The notes under the pieces: generated by a model | The model's input: the letters and a program-made list of their open reading frames with translations, nothing else | Database searches by the model: none | What the model was told of the DNA's origin: nothing | Position numbers and translations under genes: made by a program | Part shown: positions 23,782-33,036 of the stretch, in pieces | Numbering within the stretch: position 1 is the stretch's first letter | Layout of the letters: every line of letters begins with the position of its first letter | Source of the DNA: JAWLAT01 sp041395325 | GTDB lineage: Bacteria; Pseudomonadota; Gammaproteobacteria; Xanthomonadales; SZUA-5 | DNA length: 64,000 bases | Direction of reading: 5' to 3' | Assembly (NCBI GenBank): GCA_041395325.1 | Contig: JAWLAT010000022.1 | Coordinates: 1-64,000, forward strand

Positions 23782-24827
23782 TCTCGACCGTCCAGAAAAC
23801 GCCGGGATGGCGACCGTGGCGGCGGAATCAGCCATCAGCCCCTCCGCGGCAGAGTTGGCTGGCACGATGGGGCGAGGGCCTGCTCAACCGATTCGACCGC
23901 TATCTGGTCGGGCGCACCGATCAAGGCTTGCCGCGCCGCCTGAATCGCCGCTGCATCTTCATCGTCCCCACGCGCTTTGGCTTGTTCTTCGGTCTGGTCC
24001 TCATGCTGATCATCGGTGGCGGGCTGAACTTCAACAACAACAGCGCCTTGTTGTTTGGGTTTCTGTTTGTCGCCGTGGCCTGGGTGTCGATGCACCAGAC
24101 CTTCAACAATCTCAACAGCCTGACGCTGGTCGCCGCACACGCCGATTCGACTTTCGCAGCAGAGCAATTGCCCGTGCGCCTGGACTTTGTCACGGCCGAC
24201 CGGCAACCGCGCAGCGAGATCTCGATGGCCATCGCCAGTACCCGCGCACTGCTCGCAGTGCCAGCCAGTGGCGAGGCGCGTGTCGATTGCGCGCTCACTG
24301 CCGAGCGCAGAGGCTGGATGGCGCTGCCTGCCATTCGAGTATCGACCGTTTGGCCGTTTGGCTTGTTCTACGCCTGGGCGTACTTCCGGCCGCAGCAGCG
24401 TGCCCTGGTGTATCCGCGCCCCTGGACCGGGCGACCGGCACTGCCAGAAGGCGAAGCGGGTCAGGCCATGGCCAGACGCCGCGCTGGAGGTGAGGAATTC
24501 GCCGGACTGAGGGCGTATCGGGCTGGCGATCCACCGCGACGGATCGCCTGGAAAGCCAGCGCCCGGCAGGAACAACTGTTGGTGCAGCAACAGGAACACC
24601 CTTCCGCACCGGACCTGTTGCTGGATCTGCAGCGCACCCCCGGAGAACATCTGGAAGAGCGATTGTCGCGCCTGTGTCGATGGATCTTGATGGCTGAGGA
24701 GGGGCAGCGCCGCTACGCCTTGCGCCTGGGCGGGACCGACATCGGCCCGGACAGCGGACCGCAGCATCGGGAACGCTGCCTGCGCGCACTGGCGGTATTC
24801 GGCCACCCCTCGGCCGAGCCTGGCTGA
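23778..24827 (+). CDS. DUF58-domain membrane protein
   Basis: A 349-residue protein starting at GTG within the MoxR stop. Two hydrophobic helices (about 61-98) follow a basic N-terminal region. The C-terminal half has the DUF58 core: EEFAGLRAYRAGDPPRRIAW (an FxxLRxYxxGDPxRxIxW pattern), with the VWA-like strand DLLLDLQR. DUF58 proteins are the usual partners of MoxR ATPases. The stop overlaps the transglutaminase-like gene by one base (TGATG). Confidence 0.9.
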   Translation: MISTVQKTPGWRPWRRNQPSAPPRQSWLARWGEGLLNRFDRYLVGRTDQGLPRRLNRRCIFIVPTRFGLFFGLVLMLIIGGGLNFNNNSALLFGFLFVAVAWVSMHQTFNNLNSLTLVAAHADSTFAAEQLPVRLDFVTADRQPRSEISMAIASTRALLAVPASGEARVDCALTAERRGWMALPAIRVSTVWPFGLFYAWAYFRPQQRALVYPRPWTGRPALPEGEAGQAMARRRAGGEEFAGLRAYRAGDPPRRIAWKASARQEQLLVQQQEHPSAPDLLLDLQRTPGEHLEERLSRLCRWILMAEEGQRRYALRLGGTDIGPDSGPQHRERCLRALAVFGHPSAEPG

Positions 24828-26833
24828 TGTCACCGGCGCTGACGCGACGCCAGTTCGACCGGGTCACGCTGGCCTTCGTGGCGTGCATGGCGGCACATGC
24901 CACCTGGCTGCCGGTCATTCACACGGTCGTATTTCTGACGATCGTGGCGCTGCGCCGCTGGCTGATCACCGTGCACCTCAAGGCTTGGCCGACCTGGATT
25001 CGCCTGCCCTTGCTGATCGGTCTGCTGTTGCTGGTCAGAGAGGCCTTTGGCGGATTGGGCCGCAATGGCGGTACCGCACTGCTGATCGGGCTGCTCGCAC
25101 TGAAGCTGGCCGAGAGTGAACGTCGCCGCGACGGGCTCATCGTGGTCTGCGCGACGTTGTTTCTCATCACGATCCGGTTCCTTTTCGGCGAGAGCCTGAC
25201 GCTCACGCTGTACATGCTCGTTCCCACGCTGCTCTGTTTCTGGGCACTCAGCGAGTTGCACAGCCAGAGCGCGGCCACGCAACTCGACAAGGCGCTTGTG
25301 CGCCGCTATGCACTGAGTGCCTTGAAGACCGTGGCGGTAGCCGCCCCCCTGGCACTGTTGCTGTGGCTGCTGGTCCCGCGTCTGGCCGAACCCCTGTGGG
25401 GCAAACCGGACGTCTCCGACGACGCGCGGACCGGGCTCAGCGACGAGATGTCACCGGGCAAGCTGACCGAACTGCTGGTCGACGATTCGATCGCCATGCG
25501 CGTGCGCTTCGATGTGCCACCGGCGCCAACGGAACAGTTTTACTGGCGAGGCCCGGTGCTGTGGCGCTTCGATGGCGAAACCTGGAGCGGCATGAGCAAC
25601 TGGCTGCGCAATCCCAGGCTGTCCGAAGGGGCACGGGTGCCCGACTCGGTGAACCAGCGCTACGAAGTGATGCTGGAACCCACCGACCGGCCGTGGCTCA
25701 TCCTGCTGGATGTGCCCGTTCGTGCCGATGTGGAGCACTCGCTGACCCTCGATCTACAGGCCATGCGCAAGGGCACGATCAATTCGCTGCTGCGCTATCG
25801 GGGCGAGTCGATGGTCGGGGTGATGGCGCCGATGTCGGCATTCCCCGAAACGGAGCGACGCTGGGGACTGCGCTTGCCACAAAGCTACAACCCACGCGCC
25901 GTCGAACTGGCCCAGCGCTGGTCGCAGGAAGTCGGCGGCAATGCCCGAGCGCTGTCTGACCGCATTCTCAACCATTTCCGCACCGCCAACTTCAGCTATT
26001 CGCTCAGCGCCCCGGAGCTCGGCCGGGATTCCGTAGACGATTTTCTGTTCAACTCGCGGGTGGGTTACTGCGAGCACTATGCCTCGGCCTACACCTTCAT
26101 GATGCGAGCCGGCGGCGTGCCCGCACGCGTGGTCACCGGCTACTACGGTGGCTATTTGAATCCCTTCGATGGCCACATGATCGTGCGCAACTCCGACGCT
26201 CATGCCTGGGCGGAAATCGCCATTCCCGATCAAGGTTGGCTCAGAGTCGACCCCACTGCAGCGGTGGCGCCACAACGGGTCGATCGCAGTGGGCTGGGAC
26301 CACAACTGGCCGGCGACTGGAGTCAGGCCAGCTGGGGAGATCGATTGTTGATCATGGCCGACGCCGTGGGGACGTGGTGGAACCGGACGATGCTGGCCTT
26401 CGATGCACGCGCTCAGTTGGCACTGCTTGAGAACATGGGGCTTGACGGCCGTTGGGAACAGCGCGCCCTGCTGCTGATCGGCGCCTTCCTGATTTTCGTG
26501 CTGGTCGGCGCACTGATCATCTGGGCACCGTGGCGGCGCCGTCGGCAGGATCCGATGATCCGCTTGCACCGGCGCTTCGAGGCGCTGCTACGACCGTGGC
26601 TGGGCACACGTCCCGAGGGACTGCCTGCACAAAGCTATGCAGCGCAGGCCATCGCCGCCGTGCCCGGTAGCGCGGCGGAGATCAAGGCCTTCAGCGAATC
26701 GTTCGTGCAGATCCGCTACGCCGGCACTGACGCCGACCTGCAGCAGCAGCGAGCCTTGAACGACCGGCTGACACAGCTGCAGCGCAGCCTGCGCGACCAA
26801 CCCCGACCGCGCCGAGCGAGCGCCGCACCGTAG
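24827..26833 (+). CDS. TgpA-like protein: DUF3488 membrane domain with transglutaminase core
   Basis: A 668-residue protein. The N-terminal part (about 1-190) has six hydrophobic helices. The periplasmic transglutaminase-like core contains the Cys-His-Asp triad: C415 in VGYCEHYASAYTFMMRAGGVPARVVTG, H459 in NSDAHAWAEI and D475 in WLRVDPT. A further helix (about 545-565) precedes a cytosolic C-terminal domain. TgpA of Pseudomonas aeruginosa has this layout and is essential there; the substrate is unknown. It closes the MoxR-DUF58-TgpA operon and converges on the parvulin gene. Confidence 0.92.
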   Translation: MSPALTRRQFDRVTLAFVACMAAHATWLPVIHTVVFLTIVALRRWLITVHLKAWPTWIRLPLLIGLLLLVREAFGGLGRNGGTALLIGLLALKLAESERRRDGLIVVCATLFLITIRFLFGESLTLTLYMLVPTLLCFWALSELHSQSAATQLDKALVRRYALSALKTVAVAAPLALLLWLLVPRLAEPLWGKPDVSDDARTGLSDEMSPGKLTELLVDDSIAMRVRFDVPPAPTEQFYWRGPVLWRFDGETWSGMSNWLRNPRLSEGARVPDSVNQRYEVMLEPTDRPWLILLDVPVRADVEHSLTLDLQAMRKGTINSLLRYRGESMVGVMAPMSAFPETERRWGLRLPQSYNPRAVELAQRWSQEVGGNARALSDRILNHFRTANFSYSLSAPELGRDSVDDFLFNSRVGYCEHYASAYTFMMRAGGVPARVVTGYYGGYLNPFDGHMIVRNSDAHAWAEIAIPDQGWLRVDPTAAVAPQRVDRSGLGPQLAGDWSQASWGDRLLIMADAVGTWWNRTMLAFDARAQLALLENMGLDGRWEQRALLLIGAFLIFVLVGALIIWAPWRRRRQDPMIRLHRRFEALLRPWLGTRPEGLPAQSYAAQAIAAVPGSAAEIKAFSESFVQIRYAGTDADLQQQRALNDRLTQLQRSLRDQPRPRRASAAP

Positions 26834-26860
26834 CGCCCAGGACGACGAGGAACCACGAGA

Positions 26861-27694
26861 TCAGTCGTTCTCGATTTTCGCCTGCTGGACGACCTGACGG
26901 GTCAGCTCCAATGCCTGCTTGCGGCTGAGACTCGCGGCAATGCCGTCACGAACCTGCTCGAAGGGCGCCGGCGCAAAGTCCCGCCGGGCTTCCAACTCGA
27001 CCAGGTGCCAACCAAATTCGCTCTGCACCGGCTCACTGGCCACGCCACTGTCACCCAGCGCATCGACCACCGGACGCAAGGATTCCGGCAGCTGGGTGCG
27101 CTTGACCCACCCCAGGTCTCGCGCGTCACGAACACCGGGCTGACCCTGCACATCGGCGAGCACGGCAGCGAATCCCTCTGCCGCGATGCGCGCCGACAGC
27201 TCGGCCGCTTTCGCCTGATCGTCCACCAGGATGTGCGCGACCTGATACTCGTATTGTCCCAATTGGCTCCGCTCGCGCTCGTACTCGGCGCGCAAGGCCT
27301 CTTCGGACGCCGCAGCCGCGGTCGTCTGCTCGACATAGCGACCGGCGATCGCGTTCAGGCGACTCAGCGCCAGATCGCCCTGCAACTGGTCATCGTCGAG
27401 CAAGCCCGCGTCCCGTGCCGCCTGAGCCATGGCGACCAACTCGGCCGTCTTCTCGCGAACCTGACTAAGCTGATTGGGATCGGTCAAGTTCCAGCCGCGC
27501 ATGCGGGCATAGGCCTCCAGCAGCGGCTGTGGGACCGCTTCGCCGTTGACACGCAGGCCACTGGCCGGCCCGGCGGGCAACAGCGCCGCCGAATCATTCC
27601 CCCCCGTCGCTGCCGGTTCCTTGCCGCAGGCCGCCAACAGCAGCAGCGGGATCAGGGGCAGGCACTTCCCCCATCGATTGCCAGACTTGGTCAT
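26861..27694 (-). CDS. Parvulin-type peptidyl-prolyl cis-trans isomerase lipoprotein
   Basis: A 277-residue protein with a lipoprotein signal (lipobox LAAC). A SurA/PpiD-like helical N-terminal part (VNGEAVPQPLLEAYARM) is followed by a parvulin domain at about 145-245: YQVAHILVDDQAKA, ADVQGQPGVRDARDLGWV and SEFGWHLVELEAR. It probably folds or chaperones outer membrane proteins in the periplasm. The ATG at 27694 shares a base with the BolA stop, which makes it the last gene of a yciI-bolA-parvulin operon. Confidence 0.9.
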   Translation of the reverse strand: MTKSGNRWGKCLPLIPLLLLAACGKEPAATGGNDSAALLPAGPASGLRVNGEAVPQPLLEAYARMRGWNLTDPNQLSQVREKTAELVAMAQAARDAGLLDDDQLQGDLALSRLNAIAGRYVEQTTAAAASEEALRAEYERERSQLGQYEYQVAHILVDDQAKAAELSARIAAEGFAAVLADVQGQPGVRDARDLGWVKRTQLPESLRPVVDALGDSGVASEPVQSEFGWHLVELEARRDFAPAPFEQVRDGIAASLSRKQALELTRQVVQQAKIEND

Positions 27695-27969
27695 CAAAGT
27701 TCCTCAGGTGCTAGTGTCTTCAGGGCCAGCGCGTGAATGTCGCTGTCCAGCATGTCGCCCAGCGCGGCGTAAACGAGTCGGTGTCTCGCCAGCGGGCTTT
27801 GGCCGCTGAATCGTGCCGACACGAGGCGGACTCGGTAGTGACCGCGGCCGTCGCGCGCTCCGGCGTGACCGACATGCAGATGGCCCTCATCGACAATCTC
27901 CAGCTCGGTCGGTTCCAGCGCCTGCCGCAGCAGGGCTTCGATTCGTGCCAACCGATCGGCGCCGCTCAA
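27694..27969 (-). CDS. BolA-family protein
   Basis: A 91-residue BolA protein when started at TTG 27969, which overlaps the YciI stop (TTGA) and has AGGTGG 5 nt upstream. A longer ATG start at 28047 would add a basic, non-BolA extension. The core has LLRQALEPTELEIVDEGHLHVGHAGA, HYRVRLVSARFSGQSPLARHRLVY and IHALALKTL. BolA proteins work with monothiol glutaredoxins in iron-sulfur trafficking and influence cell morphology. The subtype (BolA or IbaG) is uncertain. Confidence 0.9.
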   Translation of the reverse strand: MSGADRLARIEALLRQALEPTELEIVDEGHLHVGHAGARDGRGHYRVRLVSARFSGQSPLARHRLVYAALGDMLDSDIHALALKTLAPEEL

Positions 27970-28256
27970 GGCACCACCTGCCGCAGAGGGGTGATGCGAA
28001 CGCTGGCGAAAACGCCGGCCTGGCCGTACGGGTCGGCGTCCGCCCACGCCTGCGCGGCGGTGCGGTCAGCGAACTCGGCGACGATCAGACTGCCGCAGGC
28101 CTGGCCATCCGACTCGCCTTCGCCCAGCAAGGGGCCAGCGAAACGAACACGGCCGGCTTCGGCGAGCGGCGCGATGTGGTTCAGGTGTGCCGGCCGGGTC
28201 TGCGCGCGCAACTCAGCGGCGCCGGGACGGTCTTCGCCCAGAATCATCCACAGCAT
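27966..28256 (-). CDS. YciI-family protein
   Basis: A 96-residue protein with the YciI-like ferredoxin fold: MLWMILGEDRPGAAELR, then HLNHIAPLAEAGRVRFAGPLLGE and a last strand around GVFASVRITPLR. The family includes proteins with a conserved His/Asp pair and unclear enzymology. The ATG at 28256 is preferred to the one six codons upstream because the YciI fold begins there. The gene heads the yciI-bolA-parvulin operon, with 4-nt coupling to bolA. Confidence 0.85.
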   Translation of the reverse strand: MLWMILGEDRPGAAELRAQTRPAHLNHIAPLAEAGRVRFAGPLLGEGESDGQACGSLIVAEFADRTAAQAWADADPYGQAGVFASVRITPLRQVVP

Positions 28257-28394
28257 GTTGATGGCTCCTCGCAATCGAAGCGGAAAGCGTCAGGTGACTG
28301 GCCGGTGAATACCCGGCTGGCCAGCGACAGGCAATCGAATATACTAACGCAATCCCGTGTTCATTCTGGCTGCCGAAGAGGCGGCCCTGTCGCC

Positions 28395-29006
28395 GTGCGC
28401 GTAGCCATCCATCCACAGAATCCGCAGGCTCGACTGCTCAAGCAGGTCGTTGACACGCTGCAGCGTGGCGGCCTGATCGCCTATCCGACCGACTCAGGCT
28501 ATGCCTTCGGCTGGACCCTGGGCGCCAGTCAGGCCAGTGATCGGGTTCGCCGTTTGCGCAAGCTGGACGGTCGCCACCCATTCACCCTGTGCTGTGCCGA
28601 CCTGCGCCAGGTTGGTGCCTTCACCAAACTGGGTGATGCTGCCTTTCGACTGATCAAGCGACTGACACCGGGCGCCTATACCTTTCTGTTGGCTGCAGGC
28701 GCCAATGTGCCCAAGCGCCTGCAGGCCGAACGTCGTCGCACCATTGGCGTGCGGCTGCCCGATCACGCCATTGCCCAGGCGCTGCTGGCTGAGTTGGGTG
28801 AGCCGCTGTGCAGCTCCAGCCTGCTGTTGCCTGATGAGAATCTGACCGGGCTGGAAAGTGAAGAACTGGCCGAGCTGCTGGAGGACCGGGTCGATCTGTT
28901 CGTCGATGGCGGCCATTGCGGCAGCGAACCCACCACGGTGGTTGATCTCAGCGGGGACTTGCCAGTGGTACTGCGACGTGGCGCCGGCGCGGTGGACTGG
29001 GAATGA
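28395..29006 (+). CDS. Sua5/YciO/YrdC-family (threonylcarbamoyl-AMP synthase-like) protein
   Basis: A 203-residue protein starting at GTG. It has the YrdC pattern: LQRGGLIAYPTDSGYAFG near the N-terminus, KLDGRHPFTLCCADL, TPGAYTFLLAAGANVPKRL and RTIGVRLPDH. TsaC/Sua5 makes threonylcarbamoyl-AMP for the tRNA t6A modification; this protein looks closer to the YciO subgroup, whose activity is lower or uncertain. It is coupled by ATGA overlap to scpA and starts the scpA-scpB-rluB operon. Confidence 0.85.
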   Translation: MRVAIHPQNPQARLLKQVVDTLQRGGLIAYPTDSGYAFGWTLGASQASDRVRRLRKLDGRHPFTLCCADLRQVGAFTKLGDAAFRLIKRLTPGAYTFLLAAGANVPKRLQAERRRTIGVRLPDHAIAQALLAELGEPLCSSSLLLPDENLTGLESEELAELLEDRVDLFVDGGHCGSEPTTVVDLSGDLPVVLRRGAGAVDWE

Positions 29007-29809
29007 CCGAACCCGTTCACAACGGCGAGTCACAACAGCAACTGCCGTTGGCACTGGTTCGCGGTCAACCCTTTTTCGACCTGCCGCAGGATCTGTACAT
29101 CCCGCCAGATGCGCTGGAAGTGATCCTGGAGAGCTTCGAAGGCCCGCTGGATCTTTTGTTATATTTGATTCGCAGGCAAAATCTCGACATCCTAGACATA
29201 CCGGTCGCCCGCGTTGCCCAGCAATACATCGGGTACGTGGAGCTGATGCAGGAATTGCGTCTGGATCTGGCCGCCGAGTATCTGGTCATGGCGGCGATCC
29301 TGGCGGAGATCAAATCCCGCCTGTTGCTGCCTCGCTCCAGTGAGGCTGAACAGGATGAGGAAGATCCGCGCGCCGAGCTGGTGCGACGGTTGCAGGAATA
29401 CGAACGATTCAAGAAGGCGGCCGAGGACCTTGATGCCCTGCCGCGCATGGATCGGGATCTGTTTGGGGTCGCGGCGGACTTTCCGGACCGGCAGCGTATC
29501 CAGATTCCACCGGAAGTGGATCTGCGTGAATTGCTGCTGGCCTTCAAGGACGTGTTGCGACGTTCTGACCTGACAGCTGAGCATTTTGTCCGGCGGGAAC
29601 CGTTGTCGATTCGTCAGCGCATGGGAGAAATCCTGCACGCGCTGGGTGACGGCCAGTTTCATCGCTTCGAGGAGATTTGCCAGCCCGAACAGGGACGCAG
29701 AGGCGTGGTGGTGAGCTTCATGGCCCTGCTGGAACTGGTCAAGGCGGCGCTGCTGGAGATCGTGCAGGAGCGGCCTATGGCACCGATATTTCTAAAGAGT
29801 CTCGCCTGA
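29003..29809 (+). CDS. scpA: Segregation and condensation protein A (kleisin)
   Basis: A 268-residue kleisin with the ScpA core FEGPLDLLLYLIRRQNLDILDIP and EYLVMAAILAEIKSRLLLP, ending in the winged-helix region near SFMALLELVKAALLEIVQ. It bridges SMC heads and recruits ScpB for chromosome compaction. A 35-residue polar N-terminal extension precedes the core. It overlaps the upstream gene by 4 nt and lies 18 nt before scpB. Confidence 0.96.
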   Translation: MTEPVHNGESQQQLPLALVRGQPFFDLPQDLYIPPDALEVILESFEGPLDLLLYLIRRQNLDILDIPVARVAQQYIGYVELMQELRLDLAAEYLVMAAILAEIKSRLLLPRSSEAEQDEEDPRAELVRRLQEYERFKKAAEDLDALPRMDRDLFGVAADFPDRQRIQIPPEVDLRELLLAFKDVLRRSDLTAEHFVRREPLSIRQRMGEILHALGDGQFHRFEEICQPEQGRRGVVVSFMALLELVKAALLEIVQERPMAPIFLKSLA

Positions 29810-29827
29810 GCGGGAGGAAGGGAGAGG

Positions 29828-30487
29828 TTGCAGCAAGCTCAGATCAAGGCGATCGCCGAGGCGGCGCTGCTCGCCGCTGCCCAACCGCTGAGCGTGGCCC
29901 AGTTGATGCAGCTGTTCGACGAGGCCGACGGCGTCAGTCAGTCTGCCCTGTCGGCCGCATTGTTGGCACTGGGTGAGGATTGTGCAGAGCGCGGCATCGA
30001 GTTGCGTGAGGTCGCCAGCGGCTTCCGGCTACAGGTCAGAGCGGAATGGGCTTCGCGGGTCTCGCGACTGTGGACCGAACGCCAGGCACGGTATTCGCGG
30101 GCGCTGCTGGAGACGCTGGCCCTGATCGCTTACCGGCAGCCGATCACCCGTGGCGAGATCGAAGCGGTAAGAGGCGTGGCGGTGTCGTCCGGGATTATCC
30201 GCACGCTGGAGGAGCGCGAGTGGATTCGCGTACTGGGTCACCGGGATGTCCCGGGTCGACCGGCTTTGTTCGGAACGACCAAGGGTTTTCTCGACTATTT
30301 CAATCTGAAGTCGCTCGATGAGCTGCCAACGCTGGCAGAGATCCGCGATTTGGACAATCTGGAACCGGAACTGGCTTTCCCCGCCGATGGGGCCGCCAGG
30401 CCGGCGATCACCGAAGAGGGCGATGCAGCCACAGCGCCGTCGCCGATGCCGGCCGTCGAGGCCGAGCAGCAAGGACAAATACACTGA
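29828..30487 (+). CDS. scpB: Segregation and condensation protein B
   Basis: A 219-residue ScpB: two winged-helix domains with IAEAALLAAAQPLSVAQLMQLF, then RYSRALLETLALIAYRQPITRGEIEAVRGV and GRPALFGTTKGFLDYFNL. It starts at TTG behind the purine-rich GGGAGGAAGGGAGAGG. A 40-residue Ala/Pro-rich tail follows the fold. The stop overlaps the rluB start by one base. It partners ScpA in the SMC complex. Confidence 0.95.
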   Translation: MQQAQIKAIAEAALLAAAQPLSVAQLMQLFDEADGVSQSALSAALLALGEDCAERGIELREVASGFRLQVRAEWASRVSRLWTERQARYSRALLETLALIAYRQPITRGEIEAVRGVAVSSGIIRTLEEREWIRVLGHRDVPGRPALFGTTKGFLDYFNLKSLDELPTLAEIRDLDNLEPELAFPADGAARPAITEEGDAATAPSPMPAVEAEQQGQIH

Positions 30488-32067
30488 TGAATCAAACACT
30501 CAAGCTTCGCACTGACGGCCGGCAAGAACGCCTGCACAAGGTCCTGGCCACCTCCGGCCTGGGTTCGCGCCGCAAGCTGGAAGAGCGCATCCTGCAGGGC
30601 GAAGTGAAACTCAACGGCGAAGCGGCCGAACTCGGTTCGCTCGTCTCGCCCGGTGATCGCGTCGATCTGGACGGCAAGACCTTCGTGATCCGCTCGGCCA
30701 CCGGCCGCGTCGGCCAGGTCCTGATGTATCACAAGCCTGAAGGCGAGCTCACCGCACGCACCGATCCCGAAGGTCGGCCAACGGTGTTCGAGAGCCTGCC
30801 CTTCCTCAAGGGCGCGCGCTGGGTCGCCGTCGGACGGCTGGATTTCAATACCACCGGCCTGTTGCTTTTCACCACCGATGGCGAGTTGGCCAACCGGTTG
30901 ATGCACCCGGCACAGGAGCTGCAGCGCGAGTATGTCGCTCGCGTCTATGTTGAGGATGCCGACGAACTGCCGGCCATTCAGGCCAGACTGCGTGAGGAAA
31001 TTGAACTCGAAGACGGCCCGGCCCAGTTCCAGGACGTCGAATTGATCGGCCACAGCGGCCATAACGCGCTGTTCATGGTGTCGCTGAGTGAAGGACGCAA
31101 CCGCGAGGTGCGACGCATGTTCGCCGCCATTGGACTGGAGGTCGGCCGCCTGAAGCGGACCAAGTACGGCCCCATCGAACTGCCCAAGCGGCTGGCGCGT
31201 GGCAATTACGAGACGCTGTCACCAGAAGAGGCACTCAGCCTGGCCAAGTCGGCTGGACACGACAGCAGCGGCACGCAGCTGATTGCCGAACCGGAGTCGC
31301 TGGCACGCAAGCGCGAGCGCGAAGCGGGCAAGCGCAGCAAGCGCGAAGTCACGCCGCTGCGGCGCCCGGCCGCGGCGCGTTCCAGCGACGAATTCGACCG
31401 TCCGCGCGAGCTGGTGGATCGCCGCAGCGAGGCCGGTCGTGATCGGCCCGGAAGGCGGCAGGATGGCCGCCGGCGCGGCCCGCGCCAGGATGATCAGCGC
31501 CAGGGCGCCCGCCCCAACGGACGCGATCGGCGTGGCGCCCAGGGCGCTCGACCGGGCGGTCAACGTCAGAACGGTCAACCGGCGCGTGCCGGCAATGGCC
31601 AGGGGCAGGGTCAAGGTCAGCCGCGCCCCGGTCGGGGGCGGCGGAGTCAGGCCGAATTCCGCGGACCAATGGACTACGCCAGCGGGCAGCATCTGTCCGA
31701 GCGTTCGCTCAGCGAGGCCGATGACAATCGCGGCAATCGCATCGATGCCGGTGCCGATCTCGGTGGCGGTACGGCCTACACGCCAGGCCAGCATCAGGAA
31801 TGGAAGCCCAACTGGACCGGCGAACACGGCCAGGCCCAGCAGGATGGCAACCGCATCGCGCCGGGCAACAACCAGCGGCGTCCGGGAGGCGGCGGCAAGC
31901 GTCGTCCTGGTGGCGGCGGTGGTGGGCGCAGTCAGGATGGACAGCGGCAGGGTGCGCAGCCGAGAGGCGATGCTCAACCGGGCGCCCGCCCGAGCGGCGG
32001 CAAACGCCGCGGCCCGCGCAACAATCGACGTGAGCGTCCGGCCGGTCCACCGCGCAGCGAGGGTTAG
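30487..32067 (+). CDS. rluB: 23S rRNA pseudouridine synthase RluB with a long basic disordered tail
   Basis: A 526-residue protein. Residues 14-70 are an S4 domain (RLHKVLATSGLGSRRKLEERI). The RsuA/RluB catalytic domain contains VGRLDFNTTGLLL with the catalytic Asp119 and ends near RLARGNYETLSPEEAL (about 245). Known RluB proteins make pseudouridine in helix 89-90 of 23S rRNA. The remaining 280 residues are low complexity (Arg, Gly, Gln, Pro), twice the usual tail length, and may bind RNA. It ends the operon, and a strong hairpin terminator follows. Confidence 0.93.
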   Translation: MNQTLKLRTDGRQERLHKVLATSGLGSRRKLEERILQGEVKLNGEAAELGSLVSPGDRVDLDGKTFVIRSATGRVGQVLMYHKPEGELTARTDPEGRPTVFESLPFLKGARWVAVGRLDFNTTGLLLFTTDGELANRLMHPAQELQREYVARVYVEDADELPAIQARLREEIELEDGPAQFQDVELIGHSGHNALFMVSLSEGRNREVRRMFAAIGLEVGRLKRTKYGPIELPKRLARGNYETLSPEEALSLAKSAGHDSSGTQLIAEPESLARKREREAGKRSKREVTPLRRPAAARSSDEFDRPRELVDRRSEAGRDRPGRRQDGRRRGPRQDDQRQGARPNGRDRRGAQGARPGGQRQNGQPARAGNGQGQGQGQPRPGRGRRSQAEFRGPMDYASGQHLSERSLSEADDNRGNRIDAGADLGGGTAYTPGQHQEWKPNWTGEHGQAQQDGNRIAPGNNQRRPGGGGKRRPGGGGGGRSQDGQRQGAQPRGDAQPGARPSGGKRRGPRNNRRERPAGPPRSEG

Positions 32068-32106
32068 GCCGCGACCAGGCGCTCGCCGCCCGCGGGCTTG
32101 TGACAC

Positions 32107-32138
32107 GAAAAAGCCAGCGCCCAGGCGCTGGCTTTTTC
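32107..32138. terminator. Bidirectional intrinsic terminator after rluB
   Basis: A perfect 14-bp stem (GAAAAAGCCAGCGC / GCGCTGGCTTTTTC) with a CCAG loop. The T-run on the plus strand serves rluB; the matching A-run gives a T-run on the minus strand for the leftward CsgG-like gene. Confidence 0.9.
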
Positions 32139-32232
32139 ATTTCGGACCGACGCTCAGCGACAACGACCGCTCAGGTCACGCGCTGGGCGGCGACACGGCC
32201 ACTGGCCGCTCCGCTGACTTCAAGATCGCGGA

Positions 32233-32949
32233 TCAGTCGTCCAGATCGATGGCGCTGCGGGTCTTGTCGCGGCGCCGGTCGTCCTTGGCGTCGTACTCGT
32301 TCATGCAACGACGCGACTGCGTGACCATGACGCATTCCAGATAGTCGGTGGCTTCGACCAGCGCGGCGCGGATCGCCTTGCCGGCCGGGGTGTTGTTCTC
32401 GCTCGCCAGGCTGCCACCGAAGCCGCCGCGGTGCACGCCCAGACTGATGCCACTGCCCTTGCTGGTGCCTTCCACGGTGCGGGTGTAGGCGATCTCGCCA
32501 GTGGTCGTGTCGATCACGCGCAGATCGATGGCCAGATAGGCGCTCTCGCTCTTGCCGCCGACGGACAGGCCGCGGAAGCTGATGCCGCCACCGGTGCTCT
32601 TGGTGTTCTCCTCGTAGGCACTGACCTGCCCGGTGACCAGATACTGGGCGCCGACCAGCGCACCGATCTGAGCACCGGTGCCGCCGGCCACGCGGCCGGA
32701 TGCGGCGAGGTTCTGCTCATCCAGCACGGCGCGTAGCTGCTCGCGCTCGACCACACGAAAAGCCCGGGTGGCGGCCAGTTCGTTGGTCAGCATGTCGGCC
32801 AGTTCCCAGCCCACCCCGCCGCGCCACCAGCCGGCACCAGAGTCGTTGCTGAATTCGGTCACCGCCAGCACCGGTCGATCGTCGGCCCAGGCCTGCCCGG
32901 CCAGGAACAGCAAACCCACGGCACTGCTGAGGAAATGCATGCGCTTCAT
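32233..32949 (-). CDS. CsgG-family (curli secretion channel-like) protein
   Basis: A 238-residue exported protein. The signal peptide ends near AGQAWA. The mature part has the CsgG/HfaB pattern: PVLAVTEFSNDSG, ADMLTNELAATRAFRVVEREQLRAVLDEQ, GAQYLVTGQVSAYEE and AIDLRVIDTTTGEIAYTRTVEG. No lipobox cysteine is present, unlike true CsgG lipoproteins, so it is probably a periplasmic or outer-membrane-associated relative rather than a curli channel; no other curli gene is nearby. The start is supported by AGGAG. The C-terminal 30 residues are charged. Confidence 0.8.
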   Translation of the reverse strand: MKRMHFLSSAVGLLFLAGQAWADDRPVLAVTEFSNDSGAGWWRGGVGWELADMLTNELAATRAFRVVEREQLRAVLDEQNLAASGRVAGGTGAQIGALVGAQYLVTGQVSAYEENTKSTGGGISFRGLSVGGKSESAYLAIDLRVIDTTTGEIAYTRTVEGTSKGSGISLGVHRGGFGGSLASENNTPAGKAIRAALVEATDYLECVMVTQSRRCMNEYDAKDDRRRDKTRSAIDLDD

Positions 32950-33036
32950 CACGGACTCCTGTCGCTCGTATCGAAAAAGGGCGCCCACGGGACGCCAACG
33001 GTGGGAAGAACGGAAAAGGCGGCTTGGCCGGGCCAT

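Noticed and set aside
32233..32949. Naming this gene csgG as part of a curli system
   Set aside because: It lacks the lipobox cysteine and no other curli gene (csgA, csgE, csgF) is present, so only family-level naming is justified.
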